NCBI GenBank assembly: GCA_964632495.1
Contig: CAZWDS010000008.1
Location: 7,471-71,470, forward strand
Length of the DNA stretch: 64,000 nucleotides
DNA from: CALKXV01 sp964632495
Lineage (GTDB): Bacteria > Pseudomonadota > Alphaproteobacteria > Rhodobacterales > Rhodobacteraceae
Direction: 5' to 3'
A program made the position numbers and the translations under genes. The notes below the pieces were generated by a model that worked only from the letters and a program-made list of their open reading frames with translations, was not told the origin of the DNA and did not search any database. Below are positions 35,074 through 44,139 of the stretch, one piece after another (the stretch's first letter is position 1; each line of letters opens with the position of its first letter).

Positions 35074-36003
35074 CTAACCTAAAACGCGCCGCACGTTCTC
35101 TGCCGCCACCTCTGCAATTCGACGGTTCGACTCTTTCGTCACGCCGGCCACATGGGGCGTCAGGATTAAATTCTCGATCCCTTGGAACAAAGCCCCAACC
35201 TCGGGCGTGATCGGTTCGACATCCAACGTGTCCAAAGCCGCCCCGGCGATTTCCCCTGCCCGCAAAGCCGCCGCGCAATCCGCTTCGTTGACGATGCCGC
35301 CCCGCGCGGAATTCACAAGGACCGCGCTTGGCTTCATCCGGCCAAACTGACGCGCATCGATCAAATCAATTGTCTCGGGCAGCTTGGGGCAATGCAACGA
35401 TACGACGTCTGCTTCGGCCACCAGATCGTCCAAACTCACCCGCCGGGCGTCCGCCCATGCCGGATGATCGTCGCCCATCATGGCGTCATAGGCGATCACC
35501 TCCATCCCCATGCCGCGTGCCTTTTCGCCCACGACCTGACCGATGGATCCAAATCCAACGACCCCCATCACGCGACCCGCAATCTCGGTCGAGCCTGCGA
35601 ACTTGGGCCTGTCCCAAGCACCGCCCGCTACATCCGCCGTCGCGAAATAGGTGGGTCCACGCAACAAAACCATCGCCGAAGCGATCACATATTCGGCGAC
35701 CGAAACCGCGTTGGCCCCAATGGACGGACAAACCTCGATCCCGCGCGCGCGGCAGGCCTCAACGTCGATCGTATCCAGACCTACCCCCATCCGCGCCACC
35801 ACTTTCAGGTTGGTCGCAGCGTCCAATAAATCCACATCCACCAGTGTGCCATTGCGCACCACGATGGCTTTCGCATTGGCGATCTGAGCCTTCAATTCGT
35901 CGCGCTTGCCCCAAAGATCGGGATCCCAATGCGTGTCGAAATCAGCGATCAAGCCATCGGCCACGCCCTTGTCCATGAATTCGCTGATCAATACGTCGGC
36001 CAT
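35074..36003 (-). CDS. D-2-hydroxyacid dehydrogenase (phosphoglycerate dehydrogenase-like)
   Basis: This 309-residue protein has the family layout: VVGFGSIGQVVGEKARGMG as the NAD motif near 145-165, NSARGGIVNEADC with the catalytic Arg, and LTPHVAGVT with the catalytic His near 285. Being short and lacking an ACT domain, it is not typical biosynthetic SerA. It would reduce 2-oxo acids or oxidise D-2-hydroxy acids with NAD(P). It is translationally coupled (TAATG) to the second b561 gene, an odd pairing of a soluble dehydrogenase with a membrane haem protein. Confidence 0.87.
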   Translation of the reverse strand: MADVLISEFMDKGVADGLIADFDTHWDPDLWGKRDELKAQIANAKAIVVRNGTLVDVDLLDAATNLKVVARMGVGLDTIDVEACRARGIEVCPSIGANAVSVAEYVIASAMVLLRGPTYFATADVAGGAWDRPKFAGSTEIAGRVMGVVGFGSIGQVVGEKARGMGMEVIAYDAMMGDDHPAWADARRVSLDDLVAEADVVSLHCPKLPETIDLIDARQFGRMKPSAVLVNSARGGIVNEADCAAALRAGEIAGAALDTLDVEPITPEVGALFQGIENLILTPHVAGVTKESNRRIAEVAAENVRRVLG

Positions 36004-36719
36004 TAGAGATACTCGCGTTCTTTGTTGTAGGGATGTTCCATTCCGTATCCATGCACTGCGCGATACCCGTCATAACGGCGTTCGAAGAATTCCATGACCA
36101 CCCAGAAGGCGAGGAACAGGAAGGGGATGATGAAGACGACTTTCGCCAGCGTCGGCATCGGATATTGCATCAGACCTGACCCGATCGCACCAATCGCACA
36201 GAACAGCGTGAAGTAGCCCGCCGTTTTGTGATACGCCTCGAAAATCCGACGTCTTGTGGTGCGGCTGTAATGATCCCCGCGCCAAGTCGATGGGTCGTTG
36301 TCTTCGTTGAACTTGTAGTATTTGCCGCCGTGCGTGCCGCGCAACATGCCAAATAAAAGCTGGATGATCCCAAGTGCGACAGTCAGGCTGCCTAGGATGG
36401 CGTGCACGGATCCGCTGAACCCCTGACTGACAACCAAAGCCACAGCCACGCCCGCCAAAGACAAAAGCACCGCAATAGACAGCCCGTATTTATGGGTGCT
36501 GAACCACCACCATTCGATGTGCTTGAAATGGACCTGGCGCTGCAATCCCTTCTCGGTAGGGCGCGGTTTGCCGTAGCGGATAATCGTGATGCACAGCGGT
36601 ACTAAAACCAGCCAGATCGTGACCATCAAGATGGCATGATAGTTCCAATGAATGTCGACCGTCCGCCCAAGAAATTCGAGGTAAACCTCGTCCTTGATAT
36701 GCGGCATTTTTTCGAACAT
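36003..36719 (-). CDS. Cytochrome b561-type membrane protein (paralogue 2)
   Basis: This 238-residue membrane protein is closely similar to the 34.1-kb protein: IHWNYHAILMV, FSTHKYGLS, GSVHAILGSLT and EAYHKTAGYFTL supply the four haem-ligand histidines, and both end in VHGYGMEHPYNKERE. The ATG at 36719 is chosen over a TTG at 36779 because GGGAGG lies six bases before it and the result matches the paralogue in length. It heads a two-gene minus-strand operon with a D-2-hydroxyacid dehydrogenase. Two b561 copies within 2 kb imply duplication or a heterodimer. Confidence 0.85.
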   Translation of the reverse strand: MFEKMPHIKDEVYLEFLGRTVDIHWNYHAILMVTIWLVLVPLCITIIRYGKPRPTEKGLQRQVHFKHIEWWWFSTHKYGLSIAVLLSLAGVAVALVVSQGFSGSVHAILGSLTVALGIIQLLFGMLRGTHGGKYYKFNEDNDPSTWRGDHYSRTTRRRIFEAYHKTAGYFTLFCAIGAIGSGLMQYPMPTLAKVVFIIPFLFLAFWVVMEFFERRYDGYRAVHGYGMEHPYNKEREYL

Positions 36720-36865
36720 TCCGGCCTCCCTCACCGTCGGCCCTCGATCTTGGTCGGCCATTGTTTGCGATAGGTTCAAACGGACCTACAGCTTGACTTA
36801 AGCCTACCGATCATAAAGACTTTTTGCAACGGGAGGACAGGCGAAAAGCCTTGTTTTTAAGGAAA

Positions 36866-36879
36866 ATTGGTCAACCAAT
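36866..36879. promoter_or_regulatory. GntR-type operator 3 (near-perfect copy)
   Basis: ATTGGTCAACCAAT differs from the 24.4-kb site only at the central base. It lies 80 bp before the beta-hydroxyacid dehydrogenase gene and 147 bp before the divergent b561 gene, so it is in a promoter region. It suggests that the same GntR protein controls these distant genes. Confidence 0.65.
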
Positions 36880-36958
36880 CCGAAGACGACCTTGCCTTCT
36901 TTTTCCCGACAAAAAAGCGTCGGTTTTTGCGACGTAAGACACGGAAAAGGAACTTTCT

Positions 36959-37825
36959 ATGACCCATACAGTTGGCGTAATTGGACTTGGTAATATGGGT
37001 CGGGGGATTGCGAAGAACATCGCGAAAGCGGGCCATGACCTTTTGGTATGGGATCTAAACGAAACGGCGCGAGATGCCTTTGCGGACCAAGCTCGTATCG
37101 CGTCACCACCCGAGATGGCAGCCGCCGCAGATGTCGTCATCTTTGTCGTTCCAGGATCTGAACAAATCGACGACATTCTCGACGACATGCTGGCAAAGGC
37201 CCGGTCCGGATTGATCCTTTGGGATTTCACCACGTCGGATCCTGTTTATACCAAAAAGCTGGCCCTGCGCGCAGCCGATGCCGGAGTGCCGTATATGGAC
37301 GCGGGCATGACAGGCGGCGGAGCGAAGGGGGCTGACGAGGGCACGATGACCCTGATGATCGGTGGCGATACGAACGTCTTGGACAAATCGCGTCCCGTGC
37401 TTAACGCTTGCGCGGGCGAGCTGATCCACCTTGGACCATCCGGTGCCGGGCACACTATGAAAGTGGTGCACAACCTGATCACACACACGAATTTTCTGGC
37501 CTGTTCCGAAGCGGGCCGCTTGGCCGAAGCCGCTGGGATTGAACTGGCCGACATGATCAAAGTCTTCAACGCCGGGAACGCGCGCAGTTTCATTTCGGAA
37601 CGCCGATTCCCCGATCATATCTTGTCGGAAACCTGGGACGGCAGGTCGCGGATCTTCAATCTGCGCAAAGACGTCGGCATGGCTGTCGCTTTGTCCAAAG
37701 AACTTGGCAGCCCTATGCGCATCGGTCACCAGACACTTGCGTGGATACAAGCAGCCATGGACGCGGGCATGGAAGATGATGATTTCACTCGTCTTTATCC
37801 CATGCTCGACAAGCTAAAAGAGTGA
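36959..37825 (+). CDS. NAD(P)-dependent beta-hydroxyacid dehydrogenase (6PGDH-like family), second copy
   Basis: This 288-residue protein has VGVIGLGNMGRGIAKNI at the N-terminus (GxGxxG). The substrate loop DAGMTGGGAKGADEGTMTLMIGG (in part MTGGGAKGADEGT) is near 115. Catalytic Lys is in GHTMKVVHNL, where the usual second Asn of KxxNN is present but the first is His. AAAGGA precedes the start. The AEC permease follows 14 bp later. It resembles the 14.3-kb enzyme in length and family; both adjoin an AEC transporter. Confidence 0.88.
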   Translation: MTHTVGVIGLGNMGRGIAKNIAKAGHDLLVWDLNETARDAFADQARIASPPEMAAAADVVIFVVPGSEQIDDILDDMLAKARSGLILWDFTTSDPVYTKKLALRAADAGVPYMDAGMTGGGAKGADEGTMTLMIGGDTNVLDKSRPVLNACAGELIHLGPSGAGHTMKVVHNLITHTNFLACSEAGRLAEAAGIELADMIKVFNAGNARSFISERRFPDHILSETWDGRSRIFNLRKDVGMAVALSKELGSPMRIGHQTLAWIQAAMDAGMEDDDFTRLYPMLDKLKE

Positions 37826-37839
37826 GCACCTAAGCCGGG

Positions 37840-38769
37840 ATGCAGGCTCTTTTTGACATTATCCTTCCGGTCTTCGTCGTCATCGGCGTTGGATATTTCG
37901 TCACGTGGCGAGGTATGTTCAGCGAAGCCGCCATCGAAGGCATCGTGAAGTTCACGCAAAACATCGCAATTCCCTGCCTTCTGTTCCGCGCCATTTCCGA
38001 GATCGACATCGGCGGGACGATCAATGCGCCGTTGATCGTCAGCTACTATCTTGGGGCCTTCGCAAGCTTTGGCATCGGATATGCAGGTGCACGCAAGTTC
38101 TTTGGCCGCAACCAACCGGACGCTGTTGCCATTGGGTTTTGCTGCATGTTTTCCAACACGATCCTATTGGGCCTGCCGATCACCGAACGCGCATACGGTC
38201 TGGACGCATTGGCGGACAACTTTGCGATCATCGCTTTTCATGCGCCACTTTGTTACTTGCTGGGCGTCACCTCGATGGAGTTCGCCAAGAACCGCGAGGC
38301 CAGCGGTATCGAGCGATCAACGCGCGTTCTGAACGCGATGTTTCATAATCCTTTCGTCATCGCGATTCTCCTTGGGATAGTCGCCAATGTGACGAATTTG
38401 CCTTTGCCCACCTTTGTCGCCAGCGGTGTCGATCTCTTGGCCACCGCGTCTTTACCGGCGGCATTGTTCGGATTGGGCGGCATTCTTTATACTTACCGTC
38501 CCGAAGGCGACACGCGAACCATTCTGATGATCTGCGGCATTTCGTTGGTTGTGCATCCGGCAATCGTCTTTGGCGCGGGCAAGGCCATGGCGCTGGATAA
38601 CGATGCGCTACGATCCGCCGTTTTGACGGCCTCGATGGCACCGGGCGTCAACGCTTATATCTTCGCGAACATGTACGAGGCGGCGCGCCGTGTCGCTGCC
38701 GCGTCGGTTTTGGTAACCACGGCAGGCTCGATCCTAACGATCTTGTTCTGGCTGCTGGTCCTACCATAA
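37840..38769 (+). CDS. AEC family transporter, second copy
   Basis: This 309-residue membrane protein has about ten hydrophobic segments and AEC-type features: ILPVFVVIGVGYFVTWRGMFSE at the start, FSNTILLGLPITERAYG in the middle, and ASMAPGVNAYIFANMYEAA near the C-terminus. By family it exports or imports carboxylates, driven by the membrane potential. It is in an operon with a beta-hydroxyacid dehydrogenase under operator 3. Confidence 0.87.
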   Translation: MQALFDIILPVFVVIGVGYFVTWRGMFSEAAIEGIVKFTQNIAIPCLLFRAISEIDIGGTINAPLIVSYYLGAFASFGIGYAGARKFFGRNQPDAVAIGFCCMFSNTILLGLPITERAYGLDALADNFAIIAFHAPLCYLLGVTSMEFAKNREASGIERSTRVLNAMFHNPFVIAILLGIVANVTNLPLPTFVASGVDLLATASLPAALFGLGGILYTYRPEGDTRTILMICGISLVVHPAIVFGAGKAMALDNDALRSAVLTASMAPGVNAYIFANMYEAARRVAAASVLVTTAGSILTILFWLLVLP

Positions 38770-38839
38770 CCCCTTCCAACACCTTGCAATCAAATCTACT
38801 TTTGTCCAATGTCGTGGCATCGAATGAAACGGGACCCGG

Positions 38840-39553
38840 ATGATCCGAAGGCTTGCCCAGCTTTTCAGCTTTGCCACAATCGCGCTTTTGGTCGCCGTTG
38901 TCATTGGTGCCGCGCAACCAGGTCCGCACCGCATCCCCTGTCCTGAATGCTATGGGCTGACCGAGATTTCTTCACGTGTCTGGACCGATCAGCCCGAAAA
39001 AGCGCCGGCCCTTTTGTCCATGGTGGAACAGGCCGAGACCACCGTGCAGAACTTCTTTGGCGATCAGCTGAACAGACCTAATATGGTGCTTTGTGGCACA
39101 CGTGACTGCGCCCAGGCCTTTGGAATTCGGGGGAACGGCCTGTCCATCGCCCATGTTGCCGTTATGGTCAGCCCCGGCGGTCTAACGACAGGAACATTGA
39201 CCCACGAACTGACCCATTTTCGACTGCACCGTTCGCTTGGCCCCCGAAATATTCTGCGCCAGCCCTTTCCCACATGGTTCGATGAGGGTCTTGCCACTCA
39301 TGTGGCGGATCACCCAAGGTGGCTGGGCGAGGTGACGCCTGCGGCTCGAACGCGCGTGCGCGAAGTGGATCGGTTCTGGAAATGGGATGATGCCTATCGC
39401 GACCTTGGCGTAGGCCGCGCCTATCGCGCAGCCGCCGCCGAAGTTGCGATCTTCGAACAACAAGCCGGTCGTAAAGGCTTACGCGAACTCATTGCCCGCG
39501 CGGAAAAGGGCGAAGCGTTCCAGCGCGTCTGGCAAGACATCCTAAATCGCTAA
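38840..39553 (+). CDS. Membrane-anchored or exported gluzincin-like putative metallopeptidase
   Basis: This 237-residue protein has an N-terminal hydrophobic segment (residues about 8-25, a signal anchor or signal peptide) and a zinc-protease pattern: THELTH (His122, Glu123, His126) followed 22 residues later by WFDEGLATH with Glu149. That is the HExxH...E pattern of the peptidase MA clan. Cysteines at 34/37 and 85/90 could form disulfides. It is much smaller than most gluzincins. It is not in an operon with its neighbours, and the substrate is unknown. Confidence 0.72.
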   Translation: MIRRLAQLFSFATIALLVAVVIGAAQPGPHRIPCPECYGLTEISSRVWTDQPEKAPALLSMVEQAETTVQNFFGDQLNRPNMVLCGTRDCAQAFGIRGNGLSIAHVAVMVSPGGLTTGTLTHELTHFRLHRSLGPRNILRQPFPTWFDEGLATHVADHPRWLGEVTPAARTRVREVDRFWKWDDAYRDLGVGRAYRAAAAEVAIFEQQAGRKGLRELIARAEKGEAFQRVWQDILNR

Positions 39554-39572
39554 GGCTCTGCCCGGAAACGAC

Positions 39573-39593
39573 AAAACCCCGCCAGTGGCGGGG
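39573..39593 (-). terminator. rpmB terminator
   Basis: The perfect 7-bp stem CCCCGCC/GGCGGGG with loop ACT is followed on the minus strand by TTTT, 25 bp after the rpmB stop. Confidence 0.8.
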
Positions 39594-39617
39594 CCGTCTT
39601 CCGAAATCAATCGTCCA

Positions 39618-39902
39618 TCAGGCGGCTTGCGCGGCCTTGATATCTTTCTTGATTTTCAGAGCGCTATTGCTGAGGTCGGCGTCTTTTGCCTTCATGAGGA
39701 ACGCATCAAGACCACCACGGTGATCCACAGTGCGCAATGCCGAGGTCGACACCTTCAGGCGGAACGTCCGGCCCAAAGTTTCCGACATCAATGCCGTTTC
39801 CGTCAGATTCGGCAGAAACCGACGGCGTGTTCTGTTTTTGGCGTGGCTGACATTGTTGCCAACCATCGGGCCTTTTCCGGTCAATTCGCAGCGGCGCGAC
39901 AT
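39618..39902 (-). CDS. rpmB: 50S ribosomal protein L28
   Basis: This 94-residue protein shows the L28 sequence: MSRRCELTGKGPMVGNNVSH at the N-terminus, NRTRRRFLPNL and FRLKVSTSALRTVD. It is a structural protein of the large ribosomal subunit. The start at 39902 follows GAGAGGG; a longer frame is rejected because L28 always begins at this point. It is monocistronic with its own terminator. The 137 bp before it (to 40039) form its promoter region. Confidence 0.97.
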   Translation of the reverse strand: MSRRCELTGKGPMVGNNVSHAKNRTRRRFLPNLTETALMSETLGRTFRLKVSTSALRTVDHRGGLDAFLMKAKDADLSNSALKIKKDIKAAQAA

Positions 39903-40039
39903 GGGGTTACCCTCTCGTTCGATTTCGAAGGCCGATGCCTCCGTCAATGCAAACGGGCAGCGCCATCGGCCCTGCCCAAGAATCCGTGTGCGGGTGATAG
40001 GAGGAAGCGGGTCAGGCGTCAAGCCTTAAGCACGGGTTT

Positions 40040-41038
40040 TCAAGGCGCTTTGGGTGTCTTTGTCAGATGCGCCAACACCTCGCGCGCGGCCGATCCCGGG
40101 GCGCGGGTGCCATCGGTCACGGTCTTGCGCAATTGTTCCATCGCGGCTTCGGCCTTGGGATCGCTTTCCAACAGGTTCAAAAGACCCTGACGCACTTCGT
40201 CTTCGAACCAATGACGCGCTTGTTCCGCACGTCGTCCTGACCAAAATCCTGTTTCTTTTCGGTGCTTTGCCAAATCCTTCATTTCAGCCCATGCCGCCTC
40301 TAACCCGGCGTCTTCTAACGCGGAAATGGCCATCGCCTTTGGGAAATCGTCAGGGTCGCCGTCGCGTTTTCTAAGTAATCTGAGCGCGCCAGCATAATCC
40401 GCCACAGTCCGGATCGCTGTCGACTTCAAATCACCGTCAGCCTTATTCACAAGGATGATATCGGCGATTTCCATGATCCCGCGCTTCACACCCTGCAATT
40501 CATCCCCACCTCCCGGGGCAAGCAGCAAGACAAACAGATCCGACATCTCGGCCACGATGGTTTCGGATTGACCGACACCAACGGTTTCAATCAACACAAC
40601 GTCAAAACCCGCCGCCTCGCAAAGCGCCACTGCATCCCGCGTCCTGCGCGCCACGCCGCCCAAATGGGTCTGGCTAGGCGACGGGCGGATAAAGGCCTTT
40701 GGGTCACGCGACAAACGCTCCATCCGGGTTTTGTCGCCCAAGATCGATCCGCCGGAACGGGCTGACGACGGATCAACCGCCAAAACGGCAACGCGCAAAC
40801 CCTGGCCTGTCAAAAGACAGCCAAAAGCCTCGATAAAGGTGGATTTTCCGACCCCCGGCGTGCCCGAAAGCCCGATCCGAAGCGCTTCTGGTGCGTCCTT
40901 GGCGAGATGCTCCAGCAGGATTTCGGCCTTGGCTCGATGGTCCGCGCGGCCACTTTCCACAAGGGTGATCGCACGCGCCAAAGCACGACGATCGCCGGTT
41001 TTCAGGGCCTGTGCCAGTGATGTGATCTCGCATGTCAT
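40040..41038 (-). CDS. meaB: Methylmalonyl-CoA mutase-associated GTPase MeaB
   Basis: This 332-residue G3E-family P-loop GTPase has GLSGTPGVGKSTFIE as the Walker A region at 57-70, then AVDPSSARSGGSILGDKTRM, ETVGVGQSE as Walker B/switch, and NKAD for guanine recognition. It protects and reloads the B12-dependent methylmalonyl-CoA mutase in propionate metabolism. The mutase gene is not in the window. It follows hrpB by a 101-bp gap that contains a dispersed repeat. Confidence 0.93.
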   Translation of the reverse strand: MTCEITSLAQALKTGDRRALARAITLVESGRADHRAKAEILLEHLAKDAPEALRIGLSGTPGVGKSTFIEAFGCLLTGQGLRVAVLAVDPSSARSGGSILGDKTRMERLSRDPKAFIRPSPSQTHLGGVARRTRDAVALCEAAGFDVVLIETVGVGQSETIVAEMSDLFVLLLAPGGGDELQGVKRGIMEIADIILVNKADGDLKSTAIRTVADYAGALRLLRKRDGDPDDFPKAMAISALEDAGLEAAWAEMKDLAKHRKETGFWSGRRAEQARHWFEDEVRQGLLNLLESDPKAEAAMEQLRKTVTDGTRAPGSAAREVLAHLTKTPKAP

Positions 41039-41107
41039 TTCAGTCGCGACACTGGCGCGGAGGGCTCAAAGTGTCCAGACATCAGCGCATCTGTCCGGGT
41101 TGGACAT

Positions 41108-41128
41108 GCGTATTTGGAAAGAGATGAA
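41108..41128. repeat. 21-bp dispersed repeat, copy 1
   Basis: The 21 bases here, containing GTATTTGGAAAGAGATGA, occur again perfectly in inverted orientation at 52067-52087. Both copies are next to gene ends. Comparable short elements are common between Rhodobacterales genes, in my recollection. Confidence 0.6.
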
Positions 41129-41139
41129 AGCCCATCGGC

Positions 41140-43524
41140 TTATGACCGCCGTTTTGCACGCAGCGTAGGGTCGGCCTGGGTCGGATCGTCGGGCCAAGGG
41201 TGTTTGGGATAGCGGCCCCGCATGTCTTTCCGCACATCCGCGTAGGACTCGGCCCAAAACCCGGGGATATCCATCGTAGTTTGCACCGGACGACCGGCAG
41301 GCGACAAAAGCGTAACCCGAAGCGGACGGCCCGCGACCTGAGGGTGTGTTGTGGTGCCGAACATTTCTTGCAGCCGCAACGCGATTTCGGGATCCGGGCC
41401 GCTGTAATCGATTGGAATGCTACGCCCCAGGGGTGTTTCGAAACTGGACGGCACGTCTTGGTCAAGGCGCTGCATCTGGGGCCAATCCAGCATGGCACGC
41501 AAGGCGGGCAGGATGTCGAAAGATTTCCAATCCGCCTTGCTTCGTATGGTGCCCAAATGAGGCAGGAGCCAGCTTTCCAGATTGTCCAAAAGAGCCGCAT
41601 CACTGACATCTGGCATGTCTTGACCAGCGTCGCGGGCCAGCGTCACCCGCGCGCGAAACCTGTCGACGGCAGATGACGGCAGCAGCCCAAGTTGGCGCAC
41701 ACCGTCCAGCATAGCCTGCGCAATCGCGTCAGGCGGAACGTCTTTCCAGCGGCGCGACGCCAAGGCGATGGCACCTAAGCGTTCCTCCTCTCGAGCGTCA
41801 ACGCGGCCGTCGCGTCGCGACCAATGCGCCTCTTGCACCCAGACCAGTTGGTCTTTGAATACGTCGCGAAGCGCGCTTTCCGTGATCGGCAAGGCCCCGC
41901 GAATACGTGCCTCCGTTGGATGGCCATCCGTGTCGGTCACCACCAAGAACCGTGCCCCCGCCAAAGCATCATCCGGTGACATTTTCACACCTTTGCCGCC
42001 CGACAATTGCCAGCGAGGCGCGTCACCTGCCCGGCGCAACGCAATTCGGTCAGGATAGGCCAGCGCCGCCTGCTCGGCCGGGTCTTTCAGACGTGTTTCA
42101 GGTGCCACGCGCGCCAACCGCTCTGCCTCGGAACGCAATCGCTTCAGAGCCGGCGCAGAATCTTTACCGCGCATCGCCTCCAGCCGAAGGGTCAAGTCCG
42201 TCCCCACACCCTGCAAAGGATCACGATCCGCCAGCAACGCCGCCAAAGGGGCCGCCGCTTTGCCCGCCCGCATCAACATATGGCCCAGTCGGGGATGCAA
42301 TGGCAGGCGCGCCAACGCAGCGCCATGTTCCGTCACCCGGCCCTCTTCCAAAGCACCAAGGTCGTTCAACAAGGCTTCGGCTTCGGCCAGAGGCCCTTCT
42401 GGTGGCGATGTCAGAAATGGCAGGTCCTTCGCCCCCCATTCTGCCATTTCCAGCGCCAAACCCGTTAAGTCAGCCGTTTCGATTTCAGCCGGCGGAAAAG
42501 GCAGCAATGCTCCTTCCTCACCCTTGGTCCAGAGGCGATAGCATATCCCGTCCGCAACGCGCCCCGCCCGTCCCTGTCGCTGATCCGCCTCGGCTTTCGT
42601 CGTCCGCTCAGTCACCAGCCGCGACATGCCCGAGCCGGGATCAAACCGGGCCCGACGCGACAGGCCACCATCGACCACCACACGGATATCCGGGATCGTC
42701 AGCGAGGTTTCGGCAATCGACGTGGCCAACACGATCTTGCGCCGTTTGGATGGGGCCAAGGCCAAAGACTGCTGTTGCAGCGGCATGGCCCCGAATAAGG
42801 GGTGCAGAGCGACATCTGGCAAATCAAGGCGGCCCATAACGCGGCGGATTTCACCCTCGCCCGGCAAAAACGCCAGTATGCCGCCCTCGGTTTCTGCCGC
42901 CGCCCGCGTGATCAAGCCTGCCATTCCGACGTCAAACCGCCCCTTGGCGGGGCGATCCAGCCAGCGCGTTTCGACCGGAAAACTCACCCCTTGCGACGTC
43001 ACAACAGGCGCACCACCCATAAGATCCGCCACCGGAGCCGCGTCCAACGTCGCCGACATCACGATCAGCAATAGATCGTCCCGAAAGGCGGCCCGGCATT
43101 CCAAAGCCAGTGCAAGGCCCAGATCGGCGTTCAACGATCGTTCATGGAATTCGTCGAATATAATCGCACCAATGCCCGGCAAACTCGGGTCCGACTGGAT
43201 CATCCGCGTCAGGATGCCCTCGGTCACCACTTCGATGCGGGTCGCCTTACCAGTGCGCGCCTCGCCCCGCATCCGGTAACCAATGGTGTCACCCGGCAGT
43301 TCACCCAAAGTTTCAGCCATTCGCAGGGCGGCAGCTCGCGTGGCAAGCCGCCGTGGCTCCAGCATCAGGATACGCCCCTCAACCAGTCCTTCCTCTAAAA
43401 CCGCCAAAGGCACCCGCGTGGTTTTTCCCGCGCCGGGCGGGGCCTGCAAAACCGCTTGTCGATCACCGGACAACACCGCCATCAGCTCGGGCAGAACATC
43501 CTCAATGGGCAAACGGGTAACCAT
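41140..43524 (-). CDS. hrpB: ATP-dependent helicase HrpB
   Basis: This 794-residue DExH-box helicase has the Walker A LQAPPGAGKTTRVP near 27-39, the DEFH box in IIFDEFHERS near 117, MSATLDA as motif III, the motif VI stretch QRQGRAGRVADG, and the C-terminal HrpB-specific domain. Its length is slightly below the roughly 820 residues of E. coli HrpB. The cellular role in bacteria is not settled, with RNA remodelling likely. It is in its own unit after a 162-bp upstream gap that shows no gene. Confidence 0.95.
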   Translation of the reverse strand: MVTRLPIEDVLPELMAVLSGDRQAVLQAPPGAGKTTRVPLAVLEEGLVEGRILMLEPRRLATRAAALRMAETLGELPGDTIGYRMRGEARTGKATRIEVVTEGILTRMIQSDPSLPGIGAIIFDEFHERSLNADLGLALALECRAAFRDDLLLIVMSATLDAAPVADLMGGAPVVTSQGVSFPVETRWLDRPAKGRFDVGMAGLITRAAAETEGGILAFLPGEGEIRRVMGRLDLPDVALHPLFGAMPLQQQSLALAPSKRRKIVLATSIAETSLTIPDIRVVVDGGLSRRARFDPGSGMSRLVTERTTKAEADQRQGRAGRVADGICYRLWTKGEEGALLPFPPAEIETADLTGLALEMAEWGAKDLPFLTSPPEGPLAEAEALLNDLGALEEGRVTEHGAALARLPLHPRLGHMLMRAGKAAAPLAALLADRDPLQGVGTDLTLRLEAMRGKDSAPALKRLRSEAERLARVAPETRLKDPAEQAALAYPDRIALRRAGDAPRWQLSGGKGVKMSPDDALAGARFLVVTDTDGHPTEARIRGALPITESALRDVFKDQLVWVQEAHWSRRDGRVDAREEERLGAIALASRRWKDVPPDAIAQAMLDGVRQLGLLPSSAVDRFRARVTLARDAGQDMPDVSDAALLDNLESWLLPHLGTIRSKADWKSFDILPALRAMLDWPQMQRLDQDVPSSFETPLGRSIPIDYSGPDPEIALRLQEMFGTTTHPQVAGRPLRVTLLSPAGRPVQTTMDIPGFWAESYADVRKDMRGRYPKHPWPDDPTQADPTLRAKRRS

Positions 43525-43686
43525 CTGAATGTCCTAACCCGCAACAGCGGAATTGGGAACGGGGCATTCAAACCAGCCTACCTTTCGTATTTCACTGCTT
43601 TGAGAATACACTGGGGGTGAATTGACCGTCAGGCCAAGAGGGGTGAAACTCCCTTAACCGCGACGCGCATCGCGCGGCGCAAAACC

Positions 43687-44139
43687 TTATTCCTTGTCCA
43701 ACCACCGGTTCAAGGCGGCTTCGTCTTCGTCGCGTGCGGCCACCCAATCGGCACCCTCCGCGCCCTGTTCTTTCTTCCAGAAAGGCGCGCGCGATTTCAG
43801 GTAATCCATCAGAAACTCCGCCGCCGCAAAGGCATCCGCCCGGTGACGCGAAGCGGTGGCGACCATCATGATCTGCTCGTCCGGACGCAAAGGCCCATAG
43901 CGGTGGATGATCATAGCATCACTCAAGGACCAGCGTGCCATCGCCTCATCGCGAATTTTCGCCAGTGCCTTTTCCGTCATGCCGGGATAATGCTCGATCT
44001 CCATCCCCGACAGCGTGCCGCCCTCATCGCGCACAAGGCCCGAGAATGTAACAACCGCGCCCGCGCCTTTGGCCCCTTCAGTGAAAGCCTGAACCTCTGC
44101 GCCCATGTCGAAGGGTTGGGATTGAACCCGAACGCTCAT
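43687..44139 (-). CDS. moaE: Molybdopterin synthase catalytic subunit MoaE
   Basis: This 150-residue protein has the MoaE pattern: GAGAVVTFSGLVRDEG, MEIEHYPGMTEKAL, HRYGPLRPDEQIMMVA and YLKSRAPFWKKE with the active-site lysines. It adds sulfur to precursor Z to form molybdopterin, taking it from the MoaD C-terminus. Its start overlaps the moaD stop by four bases. Confidence 0.96.
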   Translation of the reverse strand: MSVRVQSQPFDMGAEVQAFTEGAKGAGAVVTFSGLVRDEGGTLSGMEIEHYPGMTEKALAKIRDEAMARWSLSDAMIIHRYGPLRPDEQIMMVATASRHRADAFAAAEFLMDYLKSRAPFWKKEQGAEGADWVAARDEDEAALNRWLDKE

